From: Beta vulgaris subsp. vulgaris | Taxonomy: Eukaryota; Streptophyta; Magnoliopsida; Caryophyllales; Amaranthaceae | Reading direction: 5' to 3' | DNA: 64,000 nucleotides | Assembly (NCBI RefSeq): GCF_026745355.1 | Contig: NC_079209.1 | Span: forward strand, 37,556,577-37,620,576 | In this document: positions 53,202 through 64,000 of the stretch, piece after piece | Position numbering within the stretch: the stretch's first letter is position 1 | Layout of the letters: each line of letters starts with the position of its first letter | Made by a program: the position numbers and the translations under genes | Notes under the pieces: model-generated | Database searches by the model: none | The model's input: the letters and a program-made list of their open reading frames with translations, nothing else | Told to the model about the DNA's origin: nothing

Positions 53202-55609
53202 GGCATGTTTTGAAAAATATTTGAAATAATATTCGGATTTGGAAAAGGAGTTTAAATGAGCTTGAGGAACCCAAATTCTAATTGAACTAGGAAAAGGACT
53301 TCTAGTGATGTTAGGAATTTTTTAAATCATCAATCCTATTCATCATTCAATCCTACTTAAAATCCAATTACCTTTTCCTAAGCCCAAAAGGAAAACATGC
53401 TTATAAATACCTTTAAATCCAAATATATTACCCACATAAAATTCTCTCTCCTCCCTCCTACTAGAGAACCGGCCCCTATTTCTTTCTTCCCTTTTCACGT
53501 TTTTTTCCTTTTCCTTTCTTATCTTTTCTTCCAATAAACACTTTCTTCCTCCACAAAAAATCCCACAACTCCACCACCGCGAACCACTTGTGCTACCGGT
53601 GTGCTGGTGTCTTTTAGCCGGCGTCCTCTTTCTTGTGTTGGTTTGATTACTTTTCTTCTTCCTCAAGTGTTGATTAAAGATTATGTTTTTATGTTTTGTT
53701 TTGGTACTAATTATGATTAGAAGCTTTAATTTACTGTTTTAATGACGAATTTATGATTATATAAATTATGTATTGAAAGAATAAAAATTCAGATTTTATT
53801 ATTATGTTTAAATTGGAGTTTTGACTATCAAAACATGAATTTTTAGGGTGTTAAAGATTGAAAAATCATAGTAGCATGTTATAAATTATGAAATTGATTA
53901 AACTTATGAAATTAAGCATGTTTAAATATATTTAAAGGGATTTTAAATAAATTATAAGTTGCTGAAATTTGAGAAATGTTGTTATTTAATGGAGTTTTAT
54001 GGATTTTAATGACTATTATAGTAGTACTATGCTAGGGAATATAAGTAATTGAAGTTTTAATGTTGAAAACAACTTTTAAATATTTTTAAAGGAGATTTAA
54101 ATTATTTTTAAAGGAGATTTAAAGTATTTTAAAGTTGCTGGAATTTATTTGGAGTACTGATTATTAATTTTATTGGTTATTTTAGGCGGAGAATTCTCTG
54201 TAGGCGACTTCTAAAGTTGTTAAAGTGGCATATCAATTTGTCTACACAAGGTACGTACATACTTATGTGTTTTTTTTGATGTAGTATCATGATTTTAAGA
54301 AGGAAAGTTATGTAGTATATATCATGTATAAGAACTTTGTTAGTTCATATATGATTGCTATTATGATTGGATATTACATGTTTTATGCCTGTGTACGAAC
54401 CTGTTAACTATGAGATTTAATTATGAGATTGATATCATGTTTGTATGTGATATTGATACAAACATGTTGGTTGTGAACTTTATTTATTAATTAACGTGGG
54501 GGAATTGATATATTTTATTAGTTGGATCATGATTGAATTATGTGTTCCCTTATATTATTATTTTCACTACTCTTTGAGGAATGTGGGCTTTATTTGGTAA
54601 GTTAATATTTATGCCTTTGAAAGGTAAGTTGGTTGTGGGCTAGGTTCAACAAATAAGAAGGATTGGATTAAAGAAGAAATTATTCTTGAGTTGTAAGTTG
54701 TATGATCACTTATTTGATCCTAAGATAAAAGAAATAAAGTTGTGAACGCTTGATTATATATTATCTGTATTGCTTGTATGTCGTAACAAGCAATAATTAG
54801 CAAATTATGTAAAGTGAAACTTGGATAGTGATAAACTTTAGACTGGTGCACGCCTAAAGTTAAACAATCGGGAGTTGGGGTACATGGTGAGCGTGCCATG
54901 GCTTTTTCTGGGAATCGAATTCATCACCATTCCTATTTTTATTTAAAAGGTTCCTTGATATTGTAGGTCATTTGGAATACGAAGTCGCGCCCGTATTTCG
55001 TCTTCCTAGGTGAAGATTGGTTTTTAGTTAGACAACTCGGTCCAATGACTATTCCATTAAAGTAATAAAAAGGTTGTTAAAGTTTAGTTCAGTAAAAGTT
55101 ATCTATAGGTTGTTATGTTGTTTTTTATCCCTGCTTAATATTTATTAGTATCATGTTAGAAATGTTTATTTATTATTATGTAGTACTCAGATTTGCTGAT
55201 TACGTGCTTTGTTTGTTTGTGTTGATCATGACTTTGCCTTATTGATCCTGTGATGACCCATTCTTGGTGAGCAGATTCTCTAGTGCATTAACATCTACAA
55301 GTGTGCAGATGACGCATCATGAGATTTCGGGAATGGAGAGCTTGTGTAGCATATTGATATATTTATGGTTTTCTAGTAGATACATTTATATTTAAGTTTG
55401 GTTTAGAGTTAAAATTAACAATGTTGTTTGATCTTAGCATTTCTTTGTTATTTATTATATTTCAATTCTAAAGTTAATTATGCGTTTTCCGCCCGCAAAA
55501 TTCAGAAAAAGCCGATACATTATCACACGGGCGATAATGCTTTGATAATTCTCTAAGTTTTATATTTGAAAAGTATTTTTGGAAAAGAGAGAATTATCGG
55601 GGTGTTACA
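53202..55609 (+). repeat. Gypsy LTR, copy 2, 5'-truncated
   Basis: Matches the minus-strand LTR at 7,093-9,572 throughout and ends GGGGTGTTACA at 55,609. About 170 bp at its 5' end, present in copy 1, are missing, and unrelated sequence lies upstream of 53,202. A minus-strand, Lys/Arg/Glu-rich frame (53,343-53,666) is antisense to the LTR. Confidence 0.85.
53401..53410 (+). promoter_or_regulatory. LTR TATA box, gypsy copy 2
   Basis: TTATAAATAC, followed about 35 bp on by a CTCTCTCCTCCC pyrimidine run. Conserved with copy 1. Confidence 0.5.
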
Positions 55610-56667
55610 AAGTGGTATCTGGGAGCTTTAGGTTATTTTAAAATTTTAGGCGCCTAACTAGCTAGTTATTTAAATGAATTTCTTACAATTGAGCCCCTAC
55701 TTATTCGTTGTGTTTAAATTAATATTTGAAACACGTTATTATTTTAAATTAGCATTTGAAAAACTGTATTCGAAAAAATAAGGTTCGAAACTTTTTTTTT
55801 TATATTTTATCTGTTCGAATTATATTTTTCTAAAAATAAGGTCCGAAATTTTATAAGTTCGAAATATTTTTTTTATCTGTCAAAACTTTTTTTCTCTTCT
55901 CGGAATTTGACCTGTTGAGTTCGATATTTTTATTTAAATTTTATTTATTAGTCCAAAATTATAATAATTATTATTCATCATTTTAAGACTTCTAGTTTAT
56001 TTATTTGTGGTGTTGTGAGAATGGGTAGTACGTATAGGAAGGGCATATAGGATAGAAATACTATATGTCTGCATTAAATAGTTAGTTCAGCATGATTATA
56101 TTTTTCTTCTGTGCTAACTGTTTATATTCTTGTGCCTGTGTTTTCGGTGGTAGCTACCTATATTTTATTGTTGAGAATTGCGTTCAGGGAGAGTACTTAT
56201 TATATCTATTGGAATATGTTTATTTGTTGTAGATCCCTAACCATGTCTGCCAGACAAGTTAATAGAGTAGGAAGCTATTATAATCCTATTATAATAAGTG
56301 ACGATGTAGGTGATGGGAATAACTACACCAGACCTAAGGAATATGTTGACTATAACAATGAGGACATAGATGAGTTTGAAGATCAGATCTTCACGCCTGA
56401 ATGATACAATGAATCTCATGACAAGAATGATAACGTCGCACCTTAGATCACTATTTATGTGTTTATATTGAAGAAAAAAAATATAATAATGTTGGATAGT
56501 TGGCCAACAGTGATTAGATTGTTGGGAATCTTTTTATTATTTAAATTTTTATTGTGTGATTGAATTCTTATTTGTTGTCTTCCACGTGTGTACTTTGATG
56601 TGAATATTTTCTCATGAATGATTATGTGATTGCTAAAGAACATTTTGTGTTGTACTTTGAACTGTTT

Positions 56668-57341
56668 GAGAAATTGTTTGTTGATGCGATCTAGTTTGAT
56701 CAAATCAAATGTTGCCTTCTTAGATTGACATATAAGTTATATTGAAACCTAAAGTAGAGTTACATAAAGTCACGCAGTAGGATGGCTAACATCAACAAGG
56801 ACCTGATTGCTGCTATTCGCCTCTTGGCTGAAAAAACTGACTCAGGAGAGAGCTGAGCGTCATGATACTGCTGGGGACATGATTGAGAGGTTATCTAAGG
56901 TTAGGCAACCATAAGTTGAGGTTATAACACTGTTAAGGTTTGCACCTGAGGTTGTAGCTACTGAGAAGTTGAAGACCCAGAGGTTTGAGCAAAGGTTGAC
57001 GGATGAGAAATTGTTTGTTGATGCGATCTTGTTTGATCAAATCAAATGTTGCCTTCTTAGATTGACATATAAGTTATATTGAAACCTAAAGTAGAGTTAC
57101 ATAAAGTCACGCAGTAGGATGGCTAACATCAACAAGGACCTGATTGCTGCTATTCGCCTCTTGGCAGAAAAACTGACTCAGGAGAGAGCTGAGCGTCATG
57201 ATACTGCTGGGGACATGTTTGAGAGGTTAGCTAAGGTTAGGCTACCATAGGTTGAGGTTATAACATTGTTAAGGTTTGCACCTGAGGTTGTAGCTACTGA
57301 GAAGTTGAAGACCCAGAGGTTTGAGCAAAGGTTGACGGATG
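56668..57341 (+). repeat. 337-bp tandem duplication in gypsy gag
   Basis: Units 56,668-57,004 and 57,005-57,341 begin GAGAAATTGTTTG and differ at only a few bases. Both contain the gag start codon (56,782 and 57,119). Confidence 0.9.
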
Positions 57342-57650
57342 AGATACAACTGGGGTTAGGAGGTGAGACCTTTACATTCCTAAATATTGTGTATGAGAGA
57401 GCTGTCCACATATATGGACTTTAGTCGAGGCGAGACAAAAAGAATGTTGTGGTAGGTGAGAAAAAGAAAATATTACAATGGTGGGGGAAATCAGGGTAAC
57501 TTCAAGAGAAAAAAGAATGGAAATGGGAATTTCCAAGGGAGAAATAACTAGGACAATAACAATAGGGGTCGAACTGAGAGAGTATAACACTGTAAGAAGT
57601 GCAACAACAACCACCGTGGTAGAGATTGTAAGGGAGACCCAGTAACTTGT
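56782..57650 (+). pseudogene. gypsy gag remnant, copy 2
   Basis: Starts MANINKDLIAAIRLLAE, repeated through the 337-bp duplication. The central capsid is deleted compared with a full gag. The later part reads TDEIQLGLGGETF and, in another frame near 57,585-57,630, HCKKCNNNHRGRDCKG, a CCHC zinc knuckle. Internal stops near 56,910, 57,248 and 57,420 make it non-coding. Confidence 0.75.
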
Positions 57651-57854
57651 AACTAATACCAGAAGAAGGGCCATAGGGAGTATGAGTCATACCCCTAACT
57701 TGATGACGTACCAAGAAGGAAGATAAATGGCAAGAGTATTGATCAACATACCCCCAACTACTAAAATATATTGTTCAGACACTGTTAACTCAACATACTT
57801 CCAAACTCGGAGAATACCGCTTACCGGCAACCCCACAATAAAACTCTATAAACC

Positions 57855-58010
57855 CTCATAAGGGTGAGGAACTTTCTCCTTTCAAAATCTCAACTTGGTA
57901 ACTAGAGGAACTTCCTCCCTTTAATAATCTCAGACTTGTCTCACGAGGAACTTCCTCCTTTTAACAAACTCAAACTTGTCTCATGAGGAACTTCCTCCTT
58001 TTAATAATAT
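57855..58010 (+). repeat. GAGGAACTTCCTCCTTTTAA repeats, about 4 copies
   Basis: Four units of about 45 bp: GAGGAACTT(C/T)CTCC(T/C)TT followed by AATCTCA.ACTTG. The core GAGGAACTTCCTC is itself palindromic. This block lies between the gypsy remnant and the Sirevirus-like element. Confidence 0.85.
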
Positions 58011-58165
58011 CTTAAATAATCTCATAAATTATTTTGATATAAACATCTTCAAAACAATTTAAATACTCCATAAATAGCATTGTAAAAACGATTCCAAACT
58101 CAATATAAATCACAAATCAATATGAAATACTTTTTGTAATAATCTGTACAAGCTTAGTATGAAAT

Positions 58166-58326
58166 TGTTGAACCCTAGTTTTGATAATGACAAAGAAACA
58201 AAGGAACAAACTAAGTAGTGAACTAATGAATTATTTAAGTGTATGGTGTCTAAGGTATCAATGCAAGGAACTGGGAGAATACAAAGTCAATGAAGAAGTC
58301 AAGAGAGGATTTCAAAGGCTAAGTAA
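58166..58326 (+). repeat. LTR fragment, first 161 bp
   Basis: Starts TGTTGAACCCTAG. It shows 161 of 161 identities by eye with 62,575-62,735, then jumps into RT sequence. Confidence 0.93.
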
Positions 58327-58339
58327 GGTATCAATGCAA

Positions 58340-59574
58340 GGAACTGCTTACATGGGATTTAAATTATATCAAATGGATGTTAAGTGTGCATTTTTAAATG
58401 GCTATCTAAATGAAGATGTATATGTTGAACAACCCCCTGGTTTCGAAAATAACAATCTCCCAAATCATGTCTACAAGCTTGATAAAGCTCTTTATGGGTT
58501 AAAACAAGCACCTAGATCATGGTATGAGAGATTATCTAAGTTTCTTTTAGAAAATAACTTTAAAAGAGGAAAGGTTGATAAAACCTTGTTCCTAAAATCT
58601 AAAGGAACTGATATTTTGCTTGTTCAAATATATGTTGATGACATCATATTCGGAGCTACTAATGAAACATTGTGTAAAGAATTCTCAAATCTCATGAGCA
58701 ATGAATTTGAAATGAGTATGATGGGAGAGTTAAATTTCTTTCTTGGACTACAAATCAAACAAACTGAAAAAGGTATAATTGTTCACCAACAAAAATACAT
58801 AAAGGAACTATTAAAGAAATATGGCCTCGAAAATTCAAAGACAAATCACACTCCTATGGGAACTTCAACTAGACTAGATGAAGACTCCATAGGAACAAGT
58901 GTTGATCAAACAAAATTTAGAGGAATGATTGGTTCACTTTTATATCTAACTGCTAGTCGTCCAGACATAGCTTTCAGTGTTGGTTTGTGTGCTAGATTTC
59001 AAGCAAATCCAAAGGAGTCTCATCTCACTGCTGTGAAGAGAATTCTTAGATACCTTAAAGGAACAGATGATCTTGGACTCTACTATCCAAGAAGTGATAC
59101 ATTCGAACTAAAAGGATATGCAGATGCAGATTATGCTGGAGATCTTGTTAATAGGAAAGCACCTCAGGTATGGCACAATTCCTTGGTCATAGTTTAGTTT
59201 CTTGGAGTACCAAGAAACAAAACACAGTTGCTTTATCCACTGCTGAAGCAGAATATGTAGCTGCTGCTGCATGTTGCTCTCAAATGCTTTGGATAAAACA
59301 ACAACTTAGTGACTATGGAATAAACTTTGAATGTGTTCCTATTTATTGTGACAATACAAGTGCTATAAGTATATCTAAAGATCCAGTGCATCATTCTAGA
59401 GTAAAGCATATACATATTAGACATCACTTTTTAAGAGAAAATGTCGAAAAAGGTTTGATCAAACTTGAGTTTTGTCAAACTGATTATCAGATTGCTGATA
59501 TCCTAACTAAGCCTTTGCAAAGAGATAGATATGAGAAATTAAGGCTTGAGTTAGGCTTAATAAAAATTAAGTGA
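58340..59574 (+). pseudogene. Sirevirus-like RT and RNase H, one frameshift
   Basis: The frame to 59,197 has FKLYQMDVKCAFLNGYL, LYGLKQAPRSWYERL and the catalytic YVDDIIFGAT, then SRPDIAFSVG. Near 59,157 one base appears to be missing, which throws the RNase H into another frame (from 59,170: VSWSTKKQNTVALSTAEAEY to the ADILTKPL C-terminus, stop at 59,572-59,574). Apart from this the sequence is well preserved. The N-terminal half of pol is absent because the LTR fragment joins directly upstream of the RT. It has no start codon context of its own. Confidence 0.88.
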
Positions 59575-60133
59575 TTGTTCCTATGTCAATTCCCCCATGT
59601 TTGAATCAATTTGAGTGACTTTGTGTGCTAAAAATAATTGTGTTTAATTGCCTAAGACCATTGCAAATTGGAATGTTGTAAAACATAACCATGAAGTCAA
59701 AGAAACTAAACAACTCACAAATGTCACATAATACTCCCCTTACTGTTCCTAAGGTCAAGAAACATGCATAGTATGAAGGATATTGAATGTAGCATTAGTT
59801 GTTCCTATAGCACAAGTTCCTTAGCATTTATTTTCTTTCAAAAATTAAAATTCATAAAAATCCGAAAAATCCGATAAAATCCCAAAAATTAAGGGGAACC
59901 AGTTTATTCAAATCTTGGTTCTTTTTATCTTTTCGTTTTCTTTCTTTTATTTTTATTTTTATTTTTCTTTTGCTTTATTTCTTTCCCGCGTGTCATAATT
60001 ACTATTACATGCAAAACTCCCTCTTTCAATTCATCTAAGGAAACCGTGTTCCTCTCAATCGCTTCATCTTCACCAAATCCGAAACCTCATCACACCCTTT
60101 GATACTCCATAAAAACCTCCAAACCTTCAAATC

Positions 60134-61990
60134 ATGGCAAAAACTTCAAGAAACTCACCTTTTCCAACACCAAAAACAACCGACACTTCAAAAATGGAAA
60201 TTTCTTCATCTCCAACTAAAACCCTTGAAACCGACATAATTCAAGAAAACCCCATAGAGGAACAGCAATTAGAATCTCCTAGAAGGAGCATGAGAAGAAG
60301 AAAATTGATTGGGGAAGATGATGAAGAAGAAACCCCGGAACAATCTCAGGGGGAAGAAGAAGAAACTGCACCTGTTCCTTCCAAAGGAACTGTTTCTTCG
60401 TCTTCCAAGAAAAGGGTGAACGAAGTGAATCTAGGTATGTCTTGGGCTTTTGCGTCGATTTAGAATGGGCAAATAAAATTGAATTTCTAGAATTAACAAC
60501 CATTCTAAAGGAACAAGGCATGGAATTCTTGTTTGAATTCGCCTTTAATAATGCTCTTGTTCCTCTAGCTATGGACGAGTTTTGTGCAAATTTGTTAATA
60601 CTAATGGAACTTGCACAACTGAAGTTAGAGGCAAGAAAATAAGGTTTAATCAAGCAACTTTAAGCAAAGTATGGGAAGTTCCTTGCAAAGGAACTGATTT
60701 GTATTTTAAAAGGAAAGGAACTGTTTCCTTTCCGAATTTTCCTCAAGACAAAATCTTAGAATATTTTGGAGGAACAGCTGGCCAAAACAAATTAACCATA
60801 ACCTACTCTCTCCCCTTCACAAAGTATTGTTTAACTTGGTTTGGAGAGCACTCATTCCTCGAACTGAAAAGAGGAATGAGGTGTGTCTCTTGGATATGTG
60901 TTACATGTTTTGCTTAGACCACCACATACAAATCAACTTCCCTTCCCTCTTCATTCAACATTTAACTCACTGTATTGAAAACCATTGTGTGATTGGGTAC
61001 GGTGCCCTAATAACTTCTTTACTTCATCACTTTGAAGTAAGACTTACTGGTTGGACCACCATAGGGGTCAAACAAGGGAACATATTGAATGAGAAGACCC
61101 TAATGGACTTGGCTTGTCTGTCCAAGAAGGTGTTCTCATTCAAGGAAAATGGTTTCCAGTTCCTCAGGAAAAAGAAAACTGCCTCCACTAGATTTAGAAG
61201 AGGACAATGATGTAATTTTGGATAATCCTGTTCCTGTTCCTACACCAGAGGAACATAACCTAAGAGGCGCAAACACATTGCCACTAAGCCTAAACCCTCT
61301 GTTCCTTTGAGAGTGAGAAAGAGCACTCGTCGAAAAATTGCTCCTGTTCCTGTTCCTTCCAATGAGGACTCTCCTTTAGTCCTTTCGGATAATGAGGAAC
61401 AGGTACCCTCACTCTCAAGGAAACACTACCTCCACCATCTCCCAAACTCTCTGTTCCCTCACAAAAATACCCTCCATTTCACCTTCGTCCTTCTCTGTTC
61501 CTTCAGTTTTGAGCAGTTGAAGGATGAAATAAAAGGACCAAATCCTTTTGCTTCCACCTCCACAACTCTTCCACCCACACCACCATTTCTTCCTCCCATT
61601 TATCACCCTTCACCTTCTGTTTCCATTCCTGGAACAGATGAGCCTTCCACTCAAACCTCCCCAGTTCCTTCACACATCCCCCATCTGCCTCTAGTTCCAA
61701 GGGTAAGGAACAGGAAAATCCGGATGACACTAACTGGGTTAATGAAGTCTGCCTTCCTGCACAACATATGATAAAATTTTACAATCATCTTCATTGGACT
61801 TTGGATGCCAAAACTGATACTATGATAAGTCTTATGAAGAAATTGAGTGATACCGTGGTTGCGCAGCAAAAGAAGATGGACCTATGGCTCGTACTTTGGA
61901 GGAGCTGAAGGAACAGGTTGAACTACATCATGGGGTGGTGATGAAAAAGTTGGAGGATGTGGTTGAAGAAGAAGTTGTAGAGGAACACCA
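60134..61990 (+). pseudogene. env-like / plant transposon-protein region, fragmented
   Basis: An ATG at 60,134 opens a Ser/Thr/Glu-rich N-terminus with a basic RRSMRRRK patch and an acidic run. After frame changes at about 60,450-60,600 and again at about 60,900, a globular part follows (KVWEVPCKGTDLYF; LDHHIQINFPSLFIQHLTH; TGWTTIGVKQGN) that resembles the domain annotated as putative plant transposon protein or envelope-like in Sirevirus elements. A Pro/Ser-rich tail follows to about 61,770. Several frameshifts make this copy non-coding. The family call rests on position and general pattern and could be wrong. Confidence 0.5.
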
Positions 61991-62560
61991 TTCCCCTTCC
62001 CTTTCTTAGTTTCTTTTATTGTTGTTTTGTTCCTGTTTCTTTCATCAAGGAACACAACTTTTGTTTCTTCTTTTTCTTTTCTTTCTTTGTTTTTTTATGG
62101 AACAAGTGCTATATAACTACTGACTTTTGCTATATTGTCTATGTTTCTAAATGCTTTGCATAATTTCTTCCTTGGAATGGCTAGTATTATGTGATTGATG
62201 TTTGAGCAAGTTTACTCTTTGATTTTCTAACTTAACCACTAATGGTGCTTGCATATTGGTCTTAAGGTGTTAAATCAATTCATCAATTCATGCAGAGTCT
62301 ATTCTTTTTGAGGATGACAAAGGGGGAAAAGGATTTAAGGAACAAACTGTACATAAACTTAAAAAAATAAAAGTTGAAAAAAATTAAAAATTGGATAAGG
62401 TAAATGAAAAATCAAAAATAGGTTAAGGTAAATGAAAAATCAAAAACTTCAGTTACTCATATAATTGTGTTTTATTTTTCATTTTCTTCTTTATGTTTTT
62501 ATTTTCATTCACTTATATTATTTGTTATTTTCCTTAGTTTGTACCTTTGTTGTCATCATC
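61991..62560 (+). other. Non-coding 3' region of the Sirevirus-like element
   Basis: Sequence between the env-like region and the polypurine tract. It contains two copies of GGTAAATGAAAAATCAAAAA (about 62,399-62,450). No coding frame. Confidence 0.6.
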
Positions 62561-62574
62561 AAAAAGGGGGAAAT
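62561..62574 (+). other. Polypurine tract
   Basis: AAAAAGGGGGAAAT ends directly at the LTR start TGTTGAACC, the expected plus-strand primer. Confidence 0.88.
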
Positions 62575-63931
62575 TGTTGAACCCTAGTTTTGATAATGAC
62601 AAAGAAACAAAGGAACAAACTAAGTAGTGAACTAATGAATTATTTAAGTGTATGGTGTCTAAGGTATCAATGCAAGGAACTGGGAGAATACAAAGTCAAT
62701 GAAGAAGTCAAGAGAGGATTTCAAAGGCTAAGTAAAGAAGTTTCTATGTTGATACTGGAGCAAGCATTGGATCAAGAATAATAGAAGCTAGGCGTTTTAT
62801 TTTCTAGTTCCAATGTAAAGGAACAAAGAAAGAATGGTAAGGAACTGTGGCAGAATATTTGAGAATGAAGCGTTTGTTCCTCTGTAAGGAACAAACTCAG
62901 TGGCACTTAGTAAATATGTTAAAGGAACTGAACTAATATAAGGAACTAGACTTAGGCGTGTAACGGTTAAAAGATAATGGAGTAAGTCATGCCTAGATTA
63001 TAGGAAATTAGTTATTTCTAATTTCAAATGATAAAATCAGTTTTAAAAAAAAATCTGTTTTGGAAAAGATATTATTTTTCGGAAAATAAGAAAATAAATA
63101 TCCGGTTGTTAGAAAGATTTATTTCAAAGATATTATTTTCTTAAAGATTAGAAATTCAGATTTAAAGATAAAAAGAGTTTATAAAAACTGATTTTCGGAT
63201 AATGTTGAAGGAACTCCTATTATTTAGGAGTAATGGCTGCATTTTATCCACGTTCATTTAAGTTCATGGGATCATGGGACATGATGTAAAACGTGTTCCT
63301 TAGGGGAAGGAACATCATGGGTAAATGGATTAAAACGTGTACTCTAACATTAATCCCACGTTCTTCATGATTACACTATAAATATAGAAGTCTAGATAAG
63401 TTCCAAATTGTGTCTGACTAAGTAATTAAGTGAGTTTAACTTATTAAGTGTCAGTGCCTTCATTCTCTCATAATAGCCATTTGTTCTTTGCCTTCTTACT
63501 CTAATTCCACTAAGCTTATTTCGATCAATTGTATTTTGGTTTTTGGGGTAAGGGAACTTTGAGTGAAGTTCTGTAAGAGAAAGGCTTTGAGTGAAGCTTG
63601 TATGTGTGAGAAAACTTCGAGTGAAGTTGAGAGGAACTGCTGTTAAGGGAACAGTGGTTCAGGAACTTGAGTTTAGGAACTCAAGGTAGGGCTCGAGTTA
63701 GAATTAGGTTGTAACAGAGTTGTTTGGCCTAATTAGTGAAAGTGTTGAGTTTAAAATCCCTAGTGGTCGAGGTTGTTTCTTCTTGTTGGGCCCAAGAAGT
63801 TTTTCCTCGTAAAAATCCCTTGTGTTCCTTTAGCTTGTTTATTCGTTTAAGTTTTAATTTCCGCAAAAAGTTACGTTTATTTCTACACCTACAATTCACC
63901 CCCCTCTTGTAGTGTTCCTAGGGAAATAACA
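62575..63931 (+). repeat. Sirevirus-like LTR, 1,357 bp
   Basis: Runs from TGTTGAACCC to GGAAATAACA with TG...CA ends, flanked by a polypurine tract upstream and a primer-binding site downstream. Rich in GGAAC / GTTCC words. An in-frame-looking start at 62,590 is LTR sequence, not a gene. Confidence 0.92.
63377..63386 (+). promoter_or_regulatory. LTR TATA box
   Basis: TATAAATATA about 800 bp into the LTR, the only strong TATA-like motif there. Probable start of element transcription about 30 bp downstream. Confidence 0.55.
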
Positions 63932-63933
63932 AT

Positions 63934-63946
63934 TGGTATCAGAGCT
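63934..63946 (+). other. Primer-binding site after the LTR
   Basis: TGGTATCAGAGCT, complementary to the 3' end of initiator tRNA-Met, two bases inside the LTR end. It shows that another internal region begins here and continues past 64,000. Confidence 0.9.
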
Positions 63947-64000
63947 AGAACTCACGTAAGATAGGAAACCCTATTGAGGAAAAGATCCAAGGAACAATGA

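Larger units (their letters stand above)
55610..57730 (+). mobile_element. Gypsy internal region, copy 2 (leader and gag only)
   Basis: Primer-site-like TGGTATCTGGGAGC at 55,613-55,626, a leader aligned to 5,950-7,075 of copy 1, then gag. It ends soon after the zinc knuckle, and no pol follows. Beyond about 57,730 the sequence is unrelated. Confidence 0.82.
58166..63931 (+). mobile_element. Sirevirus-like Ty1/copia element, internally deleted
   Basis: Order: LTR fragment (58,166-58,326), RT and RNase H (58,340-59,574), env-like region (60,134-61,990), polypurine tract (62,561-62,574), LTR (62,575-63,931). The rest of the 5' LTR, gag, protease and integrase are missing. The LTR fragment is identical to the first 161 bases of the other LTR, so the element is young. 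An env-like region after pol and an AAAAAGGGGGAAAT polypurine tract fit Sireviruses. Confidence 0.82.

Noticed and set aside
62590..62781. 63-residue frame identical at its start to 58,181 on
   Set aside because: Both are LTR sequence. The longer frame at 58,181 is the LTR fragment running by chance into RT.

Overview
The window is nuclear DNA from a flowering plant, most likely a eudicot. Three intron-containing genes sit in AT-rich, retrotransposon-filled DNA, and the transposon types (Ty3/gypsy, Ty1/copia and Sirevirus-like LTR elements, LINE, CACTA, hAT MITEs, MULE-like foldbacks, Helitrons) are all plant types. I cannot name the species from sequence alone.

Layout. 1-9,740 is a Ty3/gypsy element on the minus strand (5' LTR 7,093-9,740; the rest runs off the left edge). 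It carries nested insertions: a hAT MITE (1,832-2,378), a CACTA element (2,742-4,141) and a MULE-like foldback (5,278-5,795). The gypsy itself sits in the zinc-knuckle part of an older LINE ORF1 (9,741-10,390). 10.4-15.0 kb is gene-free; it holds a second MULE-like foldback (13,268-14,277) and a Helitron 3' end with a Pif1-helicase remnant. 15,489-20,516 is a structurally complete but coding-dead copia element.

21.4-32.8 kb is the first gene island: a PEPR-type LRR receptor kinase (21,415-24,960, +) facing a plastid phosphoglycerate dehydrogenase (26,016-32,807, -; five exons, 4.4 kb first intron). 34,476-40,016 looks like one hAT-like insertion with an 8-bp target duplication. It has been filled by a dead LINE (34.8-38.3 kb, itself cut by a hAT MITE) and a third MULE-like foldback (38,507-39,545). 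41-47 kb is satellites, microsatellites, an unclassified repeated element and two related Helitrons. 48,055-51,178 (-) is a HOTHEAD-like GMC oxidoreductase with three exons.

53.2-57.7 kb is a second, plus-strand copy of the gypsy LTR and gag. 58,166-64,000 is a recent Sirevirus-like copia derivative: a 161-bp LTR fragment fused to the reverse transcriptase, an env-like region, and an LTR (62,575-63,931) with a polypurine tract before it and a primer-binding site after it.

The three host genes are unrelated in pathway: danger-peptide perception, plastid serine synthesis, and a secreted flavoprotein probably acting on cuticular lipids or alcohols. All three gene models are supported by frame-consistent GT-AG splice sites. 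The most unusual observation is that three MULE-like foldbacks with different sequences share the same phased terminal architecture: four short core motifs about 30 bp apart, starting 16-17 bp from each end, then CCGTTAG or a variant of it 27-28 bp further in, on all six arms.
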